From the NCBI RefSeq assembly GCF_003074135.1, contig NZ_PPDK01000003.1, forward strand, positions 310,001 through 374,000: DNA of 64,000 bases. Reading direction: 5' to 3'. The position numbers and the translations under genes were made by a program. Shown piece by piece: positions 19,235 through 27,869 of the stretch; position 1 is the first letter of the stretch; the number at the start of each line of letters is the position of its first letter. Source of the DNA: Euzebya tangerina. GTDB taxonomy: Bacteria; Actinomycetota; Nitriliruptoria; Euzebyales; Euzebyaceae. The notes below the pieces were generated by a model, which searched no databases, had not been told where the DNA came from, and was given only the letters and a program-made list of their open reading frames with translations.

Positions 19235-20220
19235 TCCTGACCTTCGTCGAGACGGACGGCACCGGCGCTGCGCTGACCGAGCTGTCCCGTCAGGCCGTGA
19301 CCGCGGCGCGTGTCGTGGCGGCTGAGCATGGCTGGCCGGTCCACGCGCTGCTGATCGAGTCGAGCGGCGTCGAGCGCGCCCCGGTCGCTGACGACCTGAG
19401 CCGGCACGGCGCCGAGGTCATCCACATCGCTGGTGCCGACGTGCTGAGCGAGTACGGGCCGGAGCTGTGGGGTGCCACCCTTGCCGACGCGGTGCGGACG
19501 TTGGAGCCGACTGCGGTCGTGGCAGCCGCCTCCGACCGCGGGTCGGAGGTGATGGCCCACGCCGCGGCGATCGCCGATGCCCCGCTGGTGGCCAACGTGA
19601 CGGAGTTCCGCGACACCAGTGGTGACCTGTGGCAGCTGACGCGGGTGCGGTGGGGCGGATCCCTCCTAGAGCACGCGGAGCTATCGGCTCGGGTCCCGAT
19701 GGTGACCACGGCGCCCCACGCCATCGGCGCGGCCAGCACGGTCGACGATCCGATCGAGGCGAAGGTCGAGCCCCTCGTGGTCCACCTGGACGACCGACTC
19801 GTGCGCAGTCGCGTCGTCGACCGGGTTGTCACGGCCGAGGGTGTGACGCTGGCCGAGGCGCCAGTTGTGGTGGGCGGGGGCCGCGGGGTCGGCTCTGCCG
19901 AGGGCTTCGCGCCGCTGGAGGAGTTGGCAGAGTTGCTCGGCGGCAAGGTCGGGTGTTCGCGGGTGGTGACCAACAACGGCTGGCGACCACACGCCGACCA
20001 GGTCGGGCAGACCGGGACGGCGATCGCACCGAAGATCTACATCGCGTGCGGGATCTCCGGCGCCATCCAGCACTGGGCCGGCGCGAAGGGCGCGTCGCAC
20101 GTCCTGGCCATCAACACCGATCCCGAGGCCAACATGGTCAGCCGCGCGGACTACGCCGTCATCGCCGACCTGCACGAGGTCGTCCCGGCGATCGTGGCGG
20201 CCATCAAGGCGCGCGGCTGA
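19231..20220 (+). CDS. etfA: Electron transfer flavoprotein alpha subunit
   Basis: 329-aa ETF alpha. The C-terminal FAD domain is clear: GGGRGVGSAEGF, then RVVTNNGWRPHADQVGQTG, then KIYIACGISGAIQHWAG and a closing INTDPEANMVSRADYAVIAD. It overlaps etfB by 4 bp. The pair transfers electrons from the dimethylglycine/sarcosine dehydrogenase to the respiratory chain. The 51 bp after it lead directly to a second VapBC operon. Confidence 0.95.
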   Translation: MILTFVETDGTGAALTELSRQAVTAARVVAAEHGWPVHALLIESSGVERAPVADDLSRHGAEVIHIAGADVLSEYGPELWGATLADAVRTLEPTAVVAAASDRGSEVMAHAAAIADAPLVANVTEFRDTSGDLWQLTRVRWGGSLLEHAELSARVPMVTTAPHAIGAASTVDDPIEAKVEPLVVHLDDRLVRSRVVDRVVTAEGVTLAEAPVVVGGGRGVGSAEGFAPLEELAELLGGKVGCSRVVTNNGWRPHADQVGQTGTAIAPKIYIACGISGAIQHWAGAKGASHVLAINTDPEANMVSRADYAVIADLHEVVPAIVAAIKARG

Positions 20221-20253
20221 AGTCCGCCTCCGCCAGAGTTGTGGCTGTGAAGC

Positions 20254-20272
20254 TGTGTTACTGTGTGACACA
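20254..20272. promoter_or_regulatory. Inverted repeat at antitoxin start, candidate operator
   Basis: TGTGTTAC (20254-20261) and GTGACACA (20265-20272) form 8-bp arms with one mismatch, and the last base is the A of the ATG at 20272. No Shine-Dalgarno precedes the ATG. This is the same design as at 15131-15146 but with a different sequence. Confidence 0.5.
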
Positions 20273-20523
20273 TGGCCAACATCACCGTGAGTGTGCCGGA
20301 TGCGGTGTATCGCTCGGCACGCATCCGGGCCGCTGAACGCGGGACGTCGGTCAGCGCCATGGTCGCCGAGTTCCTGGCGGGGACGGACGACCGGGATGCC
20401 GAGTTCGAGCGATTGCAGGCGCTCCAGGGCGAGGTGATCGCCGAGGTCAGGGCGCAGGGCACCGCGTTCTCGGCTGCAGACCGGCTGTCACGCGAGGATG
20501 TCCATCACCGTGCAGTTCGTTGA
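20272..20523 (+). CDS. RHH/CopG-like antitoxin
   Basis: 83-aa antitoxin. The N-terminal strand and two helices (ITVSVPDAVYRSARIRAAERG then SVSAMVAEFLAG) are a ribbon-helix-helix domain. The C-terminal half is charged and probably unfolded without the toxin. Its last 26 bp overlap the toxin gene in another frame. The ATG sits on the edge of an inverted repeat and has no Shine-Dalgarno, so a leaderless, self-repressed transcript is likely. Confidence 0.82.
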   Translation: MANITVSVPDAVYRSARIRAAERGTSVSAMVAEFLAGTDDRDAEFERLQALQGEVIAEVRAQGTAFSAADRLSREDVHHRAVR

Positions 20524-20923
20524 CACCAGCGTCCTCCTGTACGTCATCTCGACCGATCCCGCAGAAGCCACGAAGAGCGCAGCGGCCCGAGAGTTGTTGA
20601 CCGGCCGGGATCTGGGGCTGTCCACCCAGGTGCTCGGCGAGTTCTACGTGCAGGCCACTCGACCGTCGCGCGCTGACCGCATCTCCCAGGACCAGGCCGT
20701 ACGGCTGGTCCGGTCGTTCCAACGGTTCGCGGTTCAGCCGATCACTGCGGGGGTGGTCGATGCGGCCATGGAGGCGGTGGCCCGTCATCAGGTTTCCTAC
20801 TGGGACGCGGCGATCATCGAGGCGGCCCGTGAGTTGGGCTGTGAGACGGTCATCTCGGAGGACCTCAACGCAGGACAGTCGTACTCGGGTGTCACCGTCG
20901 TCAACTCGTTCGACGCGGACTGA
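20498..20923 (+). CDS. VapC-type PIN-domain toxin
   Basis: 141-aa PIN-domain protein. QFVDTSVLLY gives the first Asp, STQVLGEFYVQATR the conserved Glu, SYWDAAIIEAARELGC the third acid, and VISEDLNAGQSY the C-terminal acidic turn. The ATG at 20498 overlaps the antitoxin and is preceded by GAG only, so translation probably depends on the upstream gene. It is distinct from the toxin at 14459-14875 and the two pairs are not recent duplicates. Confidence 0.88.
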   Translation: MSITVQFVDTSVLLYVISTDPAEATKSAAARELLTGRDLGLSTQVLGEFYVQATRPSRADRISQDQAVRLVRSFQRFAVQPITAGVVDAAMEAVARHQVSYWDAAIIEAARELGCETVISEDLNAGQSYSGVTVVNSFDAD

Positions 20924-21012
20924 GGGAGCTCGACGGGCTGGCCGCGCGCCACACCCGGCAACGGGCGGGCGAACGCTCTCCGCGCTGGCCTGGAGTCGGC
21001 CACGCCACTGAG

Positions 21013-21597
21013 ATGCTTCACTGGAAACCGATGGCAACCTCGATCGGCTCCGTGCTGCTCGACCACGATCGCCTGGCTGTCGCCGGGGCGCTGGCCGTTC
21101 GCCCGATGACCTCGGAGGAGCTGGTGGACGTCTCCCGCCGCGACCGCCGAACCGTGCTGACGTCCCTGGGCCAGCTGCGCGCGGTGGGACTCGTGCACGA
21201 GCGGGCGGGCAGGTACGAGCTCGATGTCGGGCGGCTGCAGGAGGGTGCCCGGGAGCAGGCTGAGGCCGAGATACCCATGGACCCGGTGATCGGCTTCGGG
21301 ATGACCGAGGACGAACGCGAGGTGCTGGAGCACTACTTCAGTGGTCGCACGCTGCTGCGGTTGCCGACACAGCGCAGCAAGCGGGTCATCGTGCTGGCCC
21401 GCGTGGCCCTGGAGTTCGACGTCGGCCGGCGCTACCCGGAGTCCGAGGTCAACGCCATGCTCCTCCCCTTCTCAACCGACTGGTCGACCTTGCGCCGCGC
21501 TCTGGTCGACGAGGGCTTCCTCGACCGGCAGCCAGCTGCCGGTGGCGCGGAGTACTGGCGCAGCGGCGGCCGCGTCATAGGCCTGCCTGGTGGCTGA
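21013..21597 (+). CDS. Winged-helix protein with DUF2087 domain
   Basis: 194-aa putative regulator. The N-terminal 65 residues read as an ArsR-like helix-turn-helix (MTSEELVDVSRRDRRTVLTSLGQL). The C-terminal 85 residues form a DUF2087 domain (HYFSGRTLLRLPTQRSKR, YPESEVNAMLLPF, DWSTLRRALVDEGFLDR). DUF2087 proteins are poorly characterised and often predicted to bind nucleic acid. An in-frame ATG at 21031 is an alternative start. It stands alone between VapC and the convergent IclR gene, so context gives no function. Confidence 0.72.
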   Translation: MLHWKPMATSIGSVLLDHDRLAVAGALAVRPMTSEELVDVSRRDRRTVLTSLGQLRAVGLVHERAGRYELDVGRLQEGAREQAEAEIPMDPVIGFGMTEDEREVLEHYFSGRTLLRLPTQRSKRVIVLARVALEFDVGRRYPESEVNAMLLPFSTDWSTLRRALVDEGFLDRQPAAGGAEYWRSGGRVIGLPGG

Positions 21598-21642
21598 ACC
21601 CGTCTCGTCCGGTGTGCACCGCGGAGGCTCGCCGGCCAGGAC

Positions 21643-22416
21643 TCAGGCGCGACCGCCGATGCGGATGTAGGCGGCGGCATCCCGCACCACCTCACCGATT
21701 CCCTCGGCCTGGCCGAAGGCAGGGAACCGGTAGCTGGGCCCGTGAGCATGGACCGCGCCGACCATCACACCGTCCGTGTCTTGGACGGGGGCCGCCACCG
21801 AGGAGATGCCCTCGGCGAACTCGTCGTGGATCCAGAGGTAGCCGTCCTCCTCGATCTGCTCCAGGCGTTTGCGGATCTCCTCCGGATCGGTGACCGTGCT
21901 CGGCGTGAATGCGCCGAGCGGTCGCTCCAGGTATCGCGACAGCTCCTCCGCCGGCCACGCCGTCATCATGCACAGACCACTCGGACCGACGTGGGCCGGA
22001 CAGACCGTCCCGGTGTAGTCGCGGATCTGCACCGGTGTCGGGCTCTCGACGTGAGCGATGAAGCGGACGCGATAGCCCTCCAACACCGCGAAGCCCGTTG
22101 CCTCCCCGACCGCCATGGTCAGGTTCTTCAGGTGCGGCGTGACCATGCTGACCAGTCGCGCGTCCAGGTCCGTGGCGCGGGCCATCTCGGCGATGGCCGG
22201 ACCGACACGGTAGTTCCACCCGTCGTCCTCCCGCTCGACGGCCCCCAGCGCCTCGAGTGTCGTGAGGAGGCGTGCCACCGTCGACTTCGGCAGCATGGTC
22301 TGGGCGGCGATCGCCGTCAGCGGCATGGCCTCGCCGGACAACACCGACAGGATCGTGAAGGCCCGCTCGACCGACTGGACCAGAGACATGCGACCGACGC
22401 TACCTGTTGCGGTCAC
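21643..22416 (-). CDS. IclR-family transcriptional regulator
   Basis: Up to 257-aa IclR regulator. The winged helix (SVERAFTILSVLSG, then LPKSTVARLLTTLEALGAV) is followed by the GAF-like effector domain (GPSGLCMMTAWPAEEL, GYLWIHDEFAEGISSVAAPVQD). The GTG at 22416 abuts the stop of the methyltransferase gene; the ATG at 22389 fits the family N-terminus better. It is the last gene of the demethylation operon, so it probably provides feedback control of that operon. I propose it as the binder of the motif repeated at 10856-10892, 28581-28613 and 33884-33898, which is inference. Confidence 0.92.
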   Translation of the reverse strand: MTATGSVGRMSLVQSVERAFTILSVLSGEAMPLTAIAAQTMLPKSTVARLLTTLEALGAVEREDDGWNYRVGPAIAEMARATDLDARLVSMVTPHLKNLTMAVGEATGFAVLEGYRVRFIAHVESPTPVQIRDYTGTVCPAHVGPSGLCMMTAWPAEELSRYLERPLGAFTPSTVTDPEEIRKRLEQIEEDGYLWIHDEFAEGISSVAAPVQDTDGVMVGAVHAHGPSYRFPAFGQAEGIGEVVRDAAAYIRIGGRA

Positions 22417-23976
22417 TCAGATGTCCGAATCAGGAACGGCAGCCTTGCGCGTGCGAATCCACTCCTGCAACTCCTCGTCGACGGCGTCATCGAGCCCTGG
22501 GTCGAGGTACTCGCCCAGGCGGGACGTCCACGTCTCGCTGGCCGTGGCGACAGCGTCCTTGGCCCCCTCCTCCGCCCACTGCTCGTAGCTGTCGTGATTG
22601 GCCACGGCTGACGACCAGAACGCCGTCTCGAAGTTGGCCAGCGTGTGCGGGTGTCCCAGGAAGTGCTGGCCCGGCGGGTTGGTGGTCAGCGCCTCCATCG
22701 CCTGGGCGTTGTCGTCCAGGGACACCCCGTCGGTGTAGGTGCCGGCCATCGAGACCCGGTCGGCGTCGAGGATGTACTTCTCGAAGCCCATGACCAACCC
22801 GCCCTCCAACCAGCCGGCGCTGTGGAGCACGAAGTTGACTCCGGCCTGGATGGTGGCCAGGAACGTGATCGCACTCTCGTAGGCAGCCTGGTAGTCGGCC
22901 GTCTTGGCCGACGTCAGGTTGCCCCCGCTACGGAACGGCACCCCCAGTCGGCGAGCCAGGGCCGCGTTGACCATCAGCATCAGCTGGGCCTCGGGCGTTC
23001 CGAAGGTCGGCGCCCCGGTCTGCATGGACATGGACGAGGCGAACGAGCCGAAGATGACCGGTGCACCCGGCCGCACGATCTGGCAGAACGCCATGCCGGC
23101 CATCGCCTCGGCCAGTGACTGGGTGGCCACACCGGCGATGGTCACCGGGGCCATCGCGCCGGCCAGGATAAACGGTGTGATCAGGCAGCCCTGGCCAGCC
23201 TCGGCGTAGGCCTTGGCCGAGCCCAGCATGGCGTAGTCCCACGACATCGGGGAGTTGGCGTTGCACAGGCTGACCAGCACGCAGTCAGACTCGAGCCGCT
23301 CGGCCCCGAACGCGATCCGAGCCATCTCCACCGTGTCCTCGGCTCGCTCAGGTGCCGTCACCGAGCCCATGAACGGCTTGTCGGCGTACCGCAGGTGGGC
23401 GTACACCATGTCGAGGTGCCGCTTGTTGACAGGCAGGTCCGTCGGCTCGCAGAGCGTCCCTCCGCCGTGGTGCAGGGCCGAGGTCATCTGCCCAACCTTC
23501 ACCAGGTTGGTGAAGTCCGCGAAGGTTGCGTAGCGGCGACCCCCCACCAGATCCCGTACGAATGGGGGTCCGTACGTGGGTGCGAAGACGGTGTGATCTC
23601 CGCCGATCTGAACGCTCTTCGTGGGGTTGCGTGCGTGCTGGGTGAAGACGGCGGGTGCCGACGCCGTGATGAGGTCCCGGCACATCCCGCGCGGAAATCG
23701 CACTCGACTTCCGTCGACCTCCGCCCCTGCCGCTGCGAAGATCTCGGTCGCCTCAGGGAAGTCGACCACGTCGACCCCGACAGTCTCGAGCAGGATGTCG
23801 GCGTTGAGTTCGATCAGCTCCAATCCCTCGGTGGACAGCACCTCCGTGGGCGCCAGCTTGCGGGTCAGGTAGGGAACCGACTCCACGGCCTTGGCCAGGC
23901 GTTCCGCCTGTCGCGCAGCCCTGCCGCCCCCACGCCTGCGCCCCGGAGTGCGGCTCGAGGACGTCTCGCGGCTCAT
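22417..23976 (-). CDS. MttB-superfamily corrinoid methyltransferase (non-pyrrolysine)
   Basis: 519-aa member of the trimethylamine methyltransferase (MttB/MtgB) family, a TIM-barrel enzyme moving a methyl group from a quaternary amine to Co(I)-corrinoid. Family landmarks include PRGMCRDLI near the N-terminus, KPFMGSVTAPERAEDTVEM, and GAPTFGTPEAQLMLMVNAALARR. There is no in-frame TAG, so it is a non-pyrrolysine member. Characterised relatives act on glycine betaine, proline betaine, carnitine or butyrobetaine. Linkage to dimethylglycine dehydrogenase and betaine uptake favours glycine betaine. The start overlaps the RACo gene by 4 bp. Confidence 0.9.
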   Translation of the reverse strand: MSRETSSSRTPGRRRGGGRAARQAERLAKAVESVPYLTRKLAPTEVLSTEGLELIELNADILLETVGVDVVDFPEATEIFAAAGAEVDGSRVRFPRGMCRDLITASAPAVFTQHARNPTKSVQIGGDHTVFAPTYGPPFVRDLVGGRRYATFADFTNLVKVGQMTSALHHGGGTLCEPTDLPVNKRHLDMVYAHLRYADKPFMGSVTAPERAEDTVEMARIAFGAERLESDCVLVSLCNANSPMSWDYAMLGSAKAYAEAGQGCLITPFILAGAMAPVTIAGVATQSLAEAMAGMAFCQIVRPGAPVIFGSFASSMSMQTGAPTFGTPEAQLMLMVNAALARRLGVPFRSGGNLTSAKTADYQAAYESAITFLATIQAGVNFVLHSAGWLEGGLVMGFEKYILDADRVSMAGTYTDGVSLDDNAQAMEALTTNPPGQHFLGHPHTLANFETAFWSSAVANHDSYEQWAEEGAKDAVATASETWTSRLGEYLDPGLDDAVDEELQEWIRTRKAAVPDSDI

Positions 23977-26015
23977 CGTCTGCTCCTTGTTCGTCGTCCG
24001 CTCGTCCGCGCAGCGGGCGGACCCGTCGTCGGTGCCGGGAGGGCCACGTGCTCGGCCAGGTGGCGGTAGGTGGCGGTGGTGTGCGGGAAGCCCATGGCCG
24101 CGACGAAGTGCTCTTGGAACCTCGGCTCGATCGCCGTCTCGACCTTCTCGATGCTGCTGGCCAACTGCTCCCCGCGTCGCCGGGCCGCGACCGACAGCAG
24201 GCTCATGAGCGAGCCATGGCCGGCCGCATTGCCGACGGAGGTGACGTGGGCCGGTTCGCAGTCGGGCACCAGTCCGAGGACCAGCGCCCGGAGCGGGTCG
24301 ATGTGGTTGCCGAACGCGCCAGCCAGATGGACTCGATCGACGGCGTCGACCCCCAGTCGGTCCATCAGCAGTCGGGCCCCGGCGTACAGCGCCGCCTTGG
24401 CGAGTTGGATCGCTCGGACATCGTTCTGGGTGATGTCCACGGCCATCTGGCCCCGGCCCGGGTCACCCTCGACCAGCCGGTAGCGCCACGTCCGCTCGTC
24501 ACGAACCAGCCGGGGGTGGCCGGCGTCGCCGTCACGCGGCTGCAGCCGACCATCAGCGGTGATGACGCCGGCCAGGAACAGCTCTGCCAGGACCTCGATG
24601 ATCCCCGACCCGCAGATGCCGGTGATGCCGGTCGTCTGGATCGAGGCAGCGAAGCCCGGGTCGTCCGACCAGAGCTCCGAGCCGATGACGCGCAGACGCG
24701 GCTCCAGCGTGATCGGGTCGATCCGAACCCGTTCGATGGCACCTCGTGCCGCTCGCTGGCCGCTGCTGATCTGGGCCCCTTCGAACGCCGGACCGGTGGG
24801 TGAGGAGGCGGCCAGCAGCCGATCGGCGTTGCCCAGGACCAGTTCGGCGTTGGTGCCGACGTCGACCAACAGCGTCAGCTCGTCGCGCTGGTCCGGCGCG
24901 TCAGCCAGCACCATCGCGGTGGCGTCCGCGCCGACGTGGCCGGCGATCAGCGGTGGCAGGTAGACGCGTGCACCCGCATGGGTGCCGAGGCGCAACTCGG
25001 CGGCTGGCACGGTGATGGCCTCCGTCGTGGCCAGCGCGAACGGGGCGCTGCCCAGGGGGGTCGGATCGAGCCCGAGGACCAGGTGGTGCATGATCGGGTT
25101 GCCGACCAGGCAGACCTCCAGGATGTCGTCGGGGTCGATACCCGCGTCGCGCGACAGGTCCTGCACCAGGTCGGCCAGCGCCCCGCGCACGGCGGCGGTC
25201 AGGCGCTCACGTCCGTCGGCGTTCATCATCACATAGGAGACCCGACTCATGAGGTCCTCGCCGTAGGCGATCTGCGGGTTCATCCGGCCGGCTGACGCGA
25301 GCACCTCCCCGGATCCCAGATGGCAGAGGTGGCCGGCGACGGTGGTCGAACCGATGTCGAAGGCAGCCCCGTAGACCGCGTCCTTCAAGCCCGGCCACAC
25401 CGCCACGATCCGGGCTGCACCGTCCTCCCGGCGCAGCGCGACGGTGACGCCGCCCCCGTGCTGTGCGATGGCGGGCCCGAGCTCCGCCAGGGCGGCAAGG
25501 TCCACCGTTGCCTCAGCGACACCCCAACTGTGCGCGAGCGCATCCCGAAGTCGCTGCAGATCACCGCGACGGTCCTCCATGGTCGCGGGGGGTATCTCCA
25601 CGTAGCGCAGGACCACCACCGGGTCGACGTCGACCGGTCGGTCGCCGGCCGCCTTGCGCACGACCTGTCGATGGGCCTGGCTCTCGGGCGGCACAGCGAT
25701 GACGACGTCGCCCTCCACGATCGCCGCGCAGCCCAGGCGTCGGCCTTCGAGCAAGGGCCGTCGCCCCCGATAGGCGCGTTCGGTGGAGGTGACCGCGCCG
25801 AGATGGGACGGGTCGGCCCCGACGCCGGGTTGCTCGCCCAGGCCGATCTGGCAGCGGCCGCACAGCCCCCGGCCCCCGCAGACGCTGTCGAGGTCCACGC
25901 CCAGGGCCCGGGCGGCGTCCAGCACCGTGGTCCCCGGAGCCACGCGGCCGCGGCGGCCCGAGGGGCTGAACGTGATCGCGACGGTCGAGTCGCCGCCCGG
26001 CTCAGGCGGTGGCAC
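23973..26015 (-). CDS. RACo-like corrinoid activation protein (ferredoxin-ASKHA)
   Basis: 680-aa reductive activator of corrinoid proteins. The N-terminus is a plant-type [2Fe-2S] domain with Cys 46, 52, 55 and 96. The large C-terminal part is the ASKHA ATPase domain (DUF4445), with FDIGSTTVAGHLCHL and VDVGTNAELVLGN as the two phosphate-binding loops. It uses ATP and low-potential electrons to return inactive Co(II) to Co(I). I start at the GTG at 26015, where GAGGTGG sits about 7 nt upstream and the 2Fe-2S domain follows after about 12 residues. The frame is open to 26132, inside the upstream gene. It overlaps the genes on both sides. Confidence 0.92.
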   Translation of the reverse strand: MPPPEPGGDSTVAITFSPSGRRGRVAPGTTVLDAARALGVDLDSVCGGRGLCGRCQIGLGEQPGVGADPSHLGAVTSTERAYRGRRPLLEGRRLGCAAIVEGDVVIAVPPESQAHRQVVRKAAGDRPVDVDPVVVLRYVEIPPATMEDRRGDLQRLRDALAHSWGVAEATVDLAALAELGPAIAQHGGGVTVALRREDGAARIVAVWPGLKDAVYGAAFDIGSTTVAGHLCHLGSGEVLASAGRMNPQIAYGEDLMSRVSYVMMNADGRERLTAAVRGALADLVQDLSRDAGIDPDDILEVCLVGNPIMHHLVLGLDPTPLGSAPFALATTEAITVPAAELRLGTHAGARVYLPPLIAGHVGADATAMVLADAPDQRDELTLLVDVGTNAELVLGNADRLLAASSPTGPAFEGAQISSGQRAARGAIERVRIDPITLEPRLRVIGSELWSDDPGFAASIQTTGITGICGSGIIEVLAELFLAGVITADGRLQPRDGDAGHPRLVRDERTWRYRLVEGDPGRGQMAVDITQNDVRAIQLAKAALYAGARLLMDRLGVDAVDRVHLAGAFGNHIDPLRALVLGLVPDCEPAHVTSVGNAAGHGSLMSLLSVAARRRGEQLASSIEKVETAIEPRFQEHFVAAMGFPHTTATYRHLAEHVALPAPTTGPPAARTSGRRTRSRR

Positions 26016-26898
26016 GTCGGCGGCCACCTCGACGTCGGCCCCGGCTCTCGGTCTCGACTGGCCGGTAGGTGCTGATCCAGGTCGCACAGTCCGGGTCGTG
26101 GCCGGCCAGCACGTCCGCGGCACGGATGGCACGGACGATCTCGGGTTCCAGGGGATTGGTGATGGCCGAGGTCATGCCGGCGGCGATGGCCATGGCGAGG
26201 AACGCGCTGTTGATTCCCGCCCGCTCCGGCAGACCGAAGCTGACGTTGGACGCGCCGCAGGTGGTGTTGACCTTCAACTCGTTGCGAAGCCGCCGCACCA
26301 GCTGGAACACCTGCTGGCCTGCCGTCGCCATGGCGCCGATGGGCATGACCAACGGGTCGACGACGATGTCGGAGGCGGGGATGCCGTGGTCGGCCGCCCG
26401 GTTGACGATCTTCTGGGCGACGGCGAAGCGAACGTCCGGATCCTCCGAGATGCCGGTCTCGTCGTTCGAGATGGCCACGACGGCGGCGCCGTGCTTGGCG
26501 ACCAGGGGGAGGACCTGCTCCATCTGCTCGTCTTCGCCGGTGACGGAGTTGACCAAGGCCTTGCCCTCATACGCCTCCAGCCCGGCCTGCAGGGCAGCGA
26601 CGATCGAGGAGTCGATCGACAGCGGCACGTCCACCAGGGACTGGACCAGCCGGATCGTGTCGGCGAGGATCGCCGGCTCGTCGGCCAACGGGATTCCGGC
26701 ATTGACGTCCAGAACGGGCGCGCCCGCTGCCACCTGCGCCAGGGCATCCGCCTCGACCCGGCTGAAGTCGCCGTTCTTCATCTCCTCGGCCAGCGCCTTT
26801 CGGCCGGTCGGGTTGATGCGTTCGCCGATCATGACGAACGGGCGGTCGAACCCGATGACGGTCTCTCTCGTCGCCGAGCTGATCATGGTGTCGGTCAT
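26002..26898 (-). CDS. Methyltetrahydrofolate:corrinoid methyltransferase (MtgA-like)
   Basis: 298-aa pterin-binding TIM barrel of the AcsE/MtgA/DHPS-like family. IGERINPTGRKALAEEM is the pterin-binding start. VLDVNAGIPLADE, PLSIDSS and ALVNSVTGE follow in order, and NTTCGASNVSFGLPERAGIN is the strand-7/8 loop typical of MetH/AcsE-type domains. It would transfer the methyl group from the corrinoid protein to THF. The C-terminus ends in a basic RGRRRGGRRR tail not usual for the family. It starts with a 4-bp overlap with the small gene upstream and overlaps RACo by 14 bp. Confidence 0.92.
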   Translation of the reverse strand: MTDTMISSATRETVIGFDRPFVMIGERINPTGRKALAEEMKNGDFSRVEADALAQVAAGAPVLDVNAGIPLADEPAILADTIRLVQSLVDVPLSIDSSIVAALQAGLEAYEGKALVNSVTGEDEQMEQVLPLVAKHGAAVVAISNDETGISEDPDVRFAVAQKIVNRAADHGIPASDIVVDPLVMPIGAMATAGQQVFQLVRRLRNELKVNTTCGASNVSFGLPERAGINSAFLAMAIAAGMTSAITNPLEPEIVRAIRAADVLAGHDPDCATWISTYRPVETESRGRRRGGRRRATA

Positions 26899-27224
26899 GC
26901 GGTGGGTGATCCCTTCTCATCAGGTGTTGCGCCGCTCATCGTGCGCAGTGTCGTGGCGTCGAAGGCGCCCTCGAGTCGCTCGGCCTCGGCCCGGACCTCT
27001 GCGACCAGGTCCGGTCCGCAGGGCCGCGTCCGCCGCTCCCAGGCGTCCAGGTAGTCATCGGTCCCGTCCAGCCCGAGCCGCATGGACAGCACATCGATGG
27101 CGCGCTGGAAGCGCAGCGGCAGTTCGAGCTTCTCAATCGCGCGCCCGTGTCGCGCGGTGACCTGAGCCGGAATGCCCCGCCACTCGATCACGGTGAGTTC
27201 AGGGCCCCGGGACCGGCGGCTCAT
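26895..27224 (-). CDS. Small 'virulence factor' family protein of unknown role
   Basis: 109-aa soluble protein. The pattern LTVIEWRGIPAQVTARHG, a helical middle (LPLRFQRAIDVLSMRLG) and DYLDAWER resemble the Pfam family misleadingly named 'Virulence_fact'. From memory such genes sit in corrinoid methyltransferase operons of other bacteria, but I cannot confirm this here. The ATG at 27222-27224 overlaps the DUF1638 stop, and its own stop overlaps the MtgA-like start, so it is embedded in the operon. A structural or corrinoid-related helper role is possible; none is known to me. Confidence 0.72.
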   Translation of the reverse strand: MSRRSRGPELTVIEWRGIPAQVTARHGRAIEKLELPLRFQRAIDVLSMRLGLDGTDDYLDAWERRTRPCGPDLVAEVRAEAERLEGAFDATTLRTMSGATPDEKGSPTA

Positions 27225-27865
27225 GCGGCTGGGAGGGCCGACGGCGCCGACGACGGAGGTCGCTGCCCCAGTGCCACGAGCTGCGGGACCGTCTCGCCGT
27301 AGCCGACGTGCTGGTGCTCGAATCGGAGCCCCAATCGCTCGGCAGCCTCGCGTGCCGTGGTCAGCAGCGTCTCCGTGGGTTCCTGTGACAGGTACAGCAG
27401 TCGCGTGTAGTTGCCGAAGTAGGCGTCGCGAAGCTCGGGATGCCGGTCGAGCCACAGGCCCTGCCACACCCACCGGTCGAAGAACCGCACCAGGTAGTCG
27501 GTCAGGTAGAAGGTGCCCGGCTCCGCGTCGTGCAGTTCCGCGAAGGTGTCCGCCCCGGCGTAGAACTGGTAGCAGTGAGCCCCCGGCAGACGCTCCGCTC
27601 CCCATCGGCGTGCGACCCGGTCCACAGCACCGCCCGTGCCGCAGTCGGCGTAGCCGATGAACACGGTGGAGTACGGACCGGCCACGCGCTGCAGCCGCCG
27701 TTCCAGGGCTTCGGCGATCTCCCCCGGCCGATTGTGGAGCTCGGCTGGCAGGCACTCCAAGCGCACCGTGTCCAGGCTGTTGGCGGTCATCACGGCGCGC
27801 AGCTCGCGTGCCAGGGCGCCACAGGCGATCACCAGGGTGTCGGGCGGTGAGACGGTCCCGCCCAT
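27221..27865 (-). CDS. DUF1638 protein
   Basis: 214-aa soluble protein. It begins TLVIACGALARELRAV and contains STVFIGYADCGTGGAVDRV, PGAHCYQFYAG and FYLTDYLVRFFDRWVWQGL, which I recognise as DUF1638. Conserved Cys and His residues (DCGTGG, HCYQ) suggest metal or cofactor binding. I start at the ATG 27863-27865, 4 nt after the corrinoid protein stop; the frame is open to 27934 but that part overlaps the upstream gene. The family is repeatedly linked to corrinoid methyltransfer genes, so involvement in corrinoid handling is a fair guess. Confidence 0.8.
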   Translation of the reverse strand: MGGTVSPPDTLVIACGALARELRAVMTANSLDTVRLECLPAELHNRPGEIAEALERRLQRVAGPYSTVFIGYADCGTGGAVDRVARRWGAERLPGAHCYQFYAGADTFAELHDAEPGTFYLTDYLVRFFDRWVWQGLWLDRHPELRDAYFGNYTRLLYLSQEPTETLLTTAREAAERLGLRFEHQHVGYGETVPQLVALGQRPPSSAPSALPAA

Positions 27866-27869
27866 CAGG

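Noticed and set aside
22417-23976. Pyrrolysine-containing trimethylamine methyltransferase
   Set aside because: No in-frame TAG occurs; the gene is a non-pyrrolysine MttB-superfamily member, so trimethylamine is not the expected substrate.
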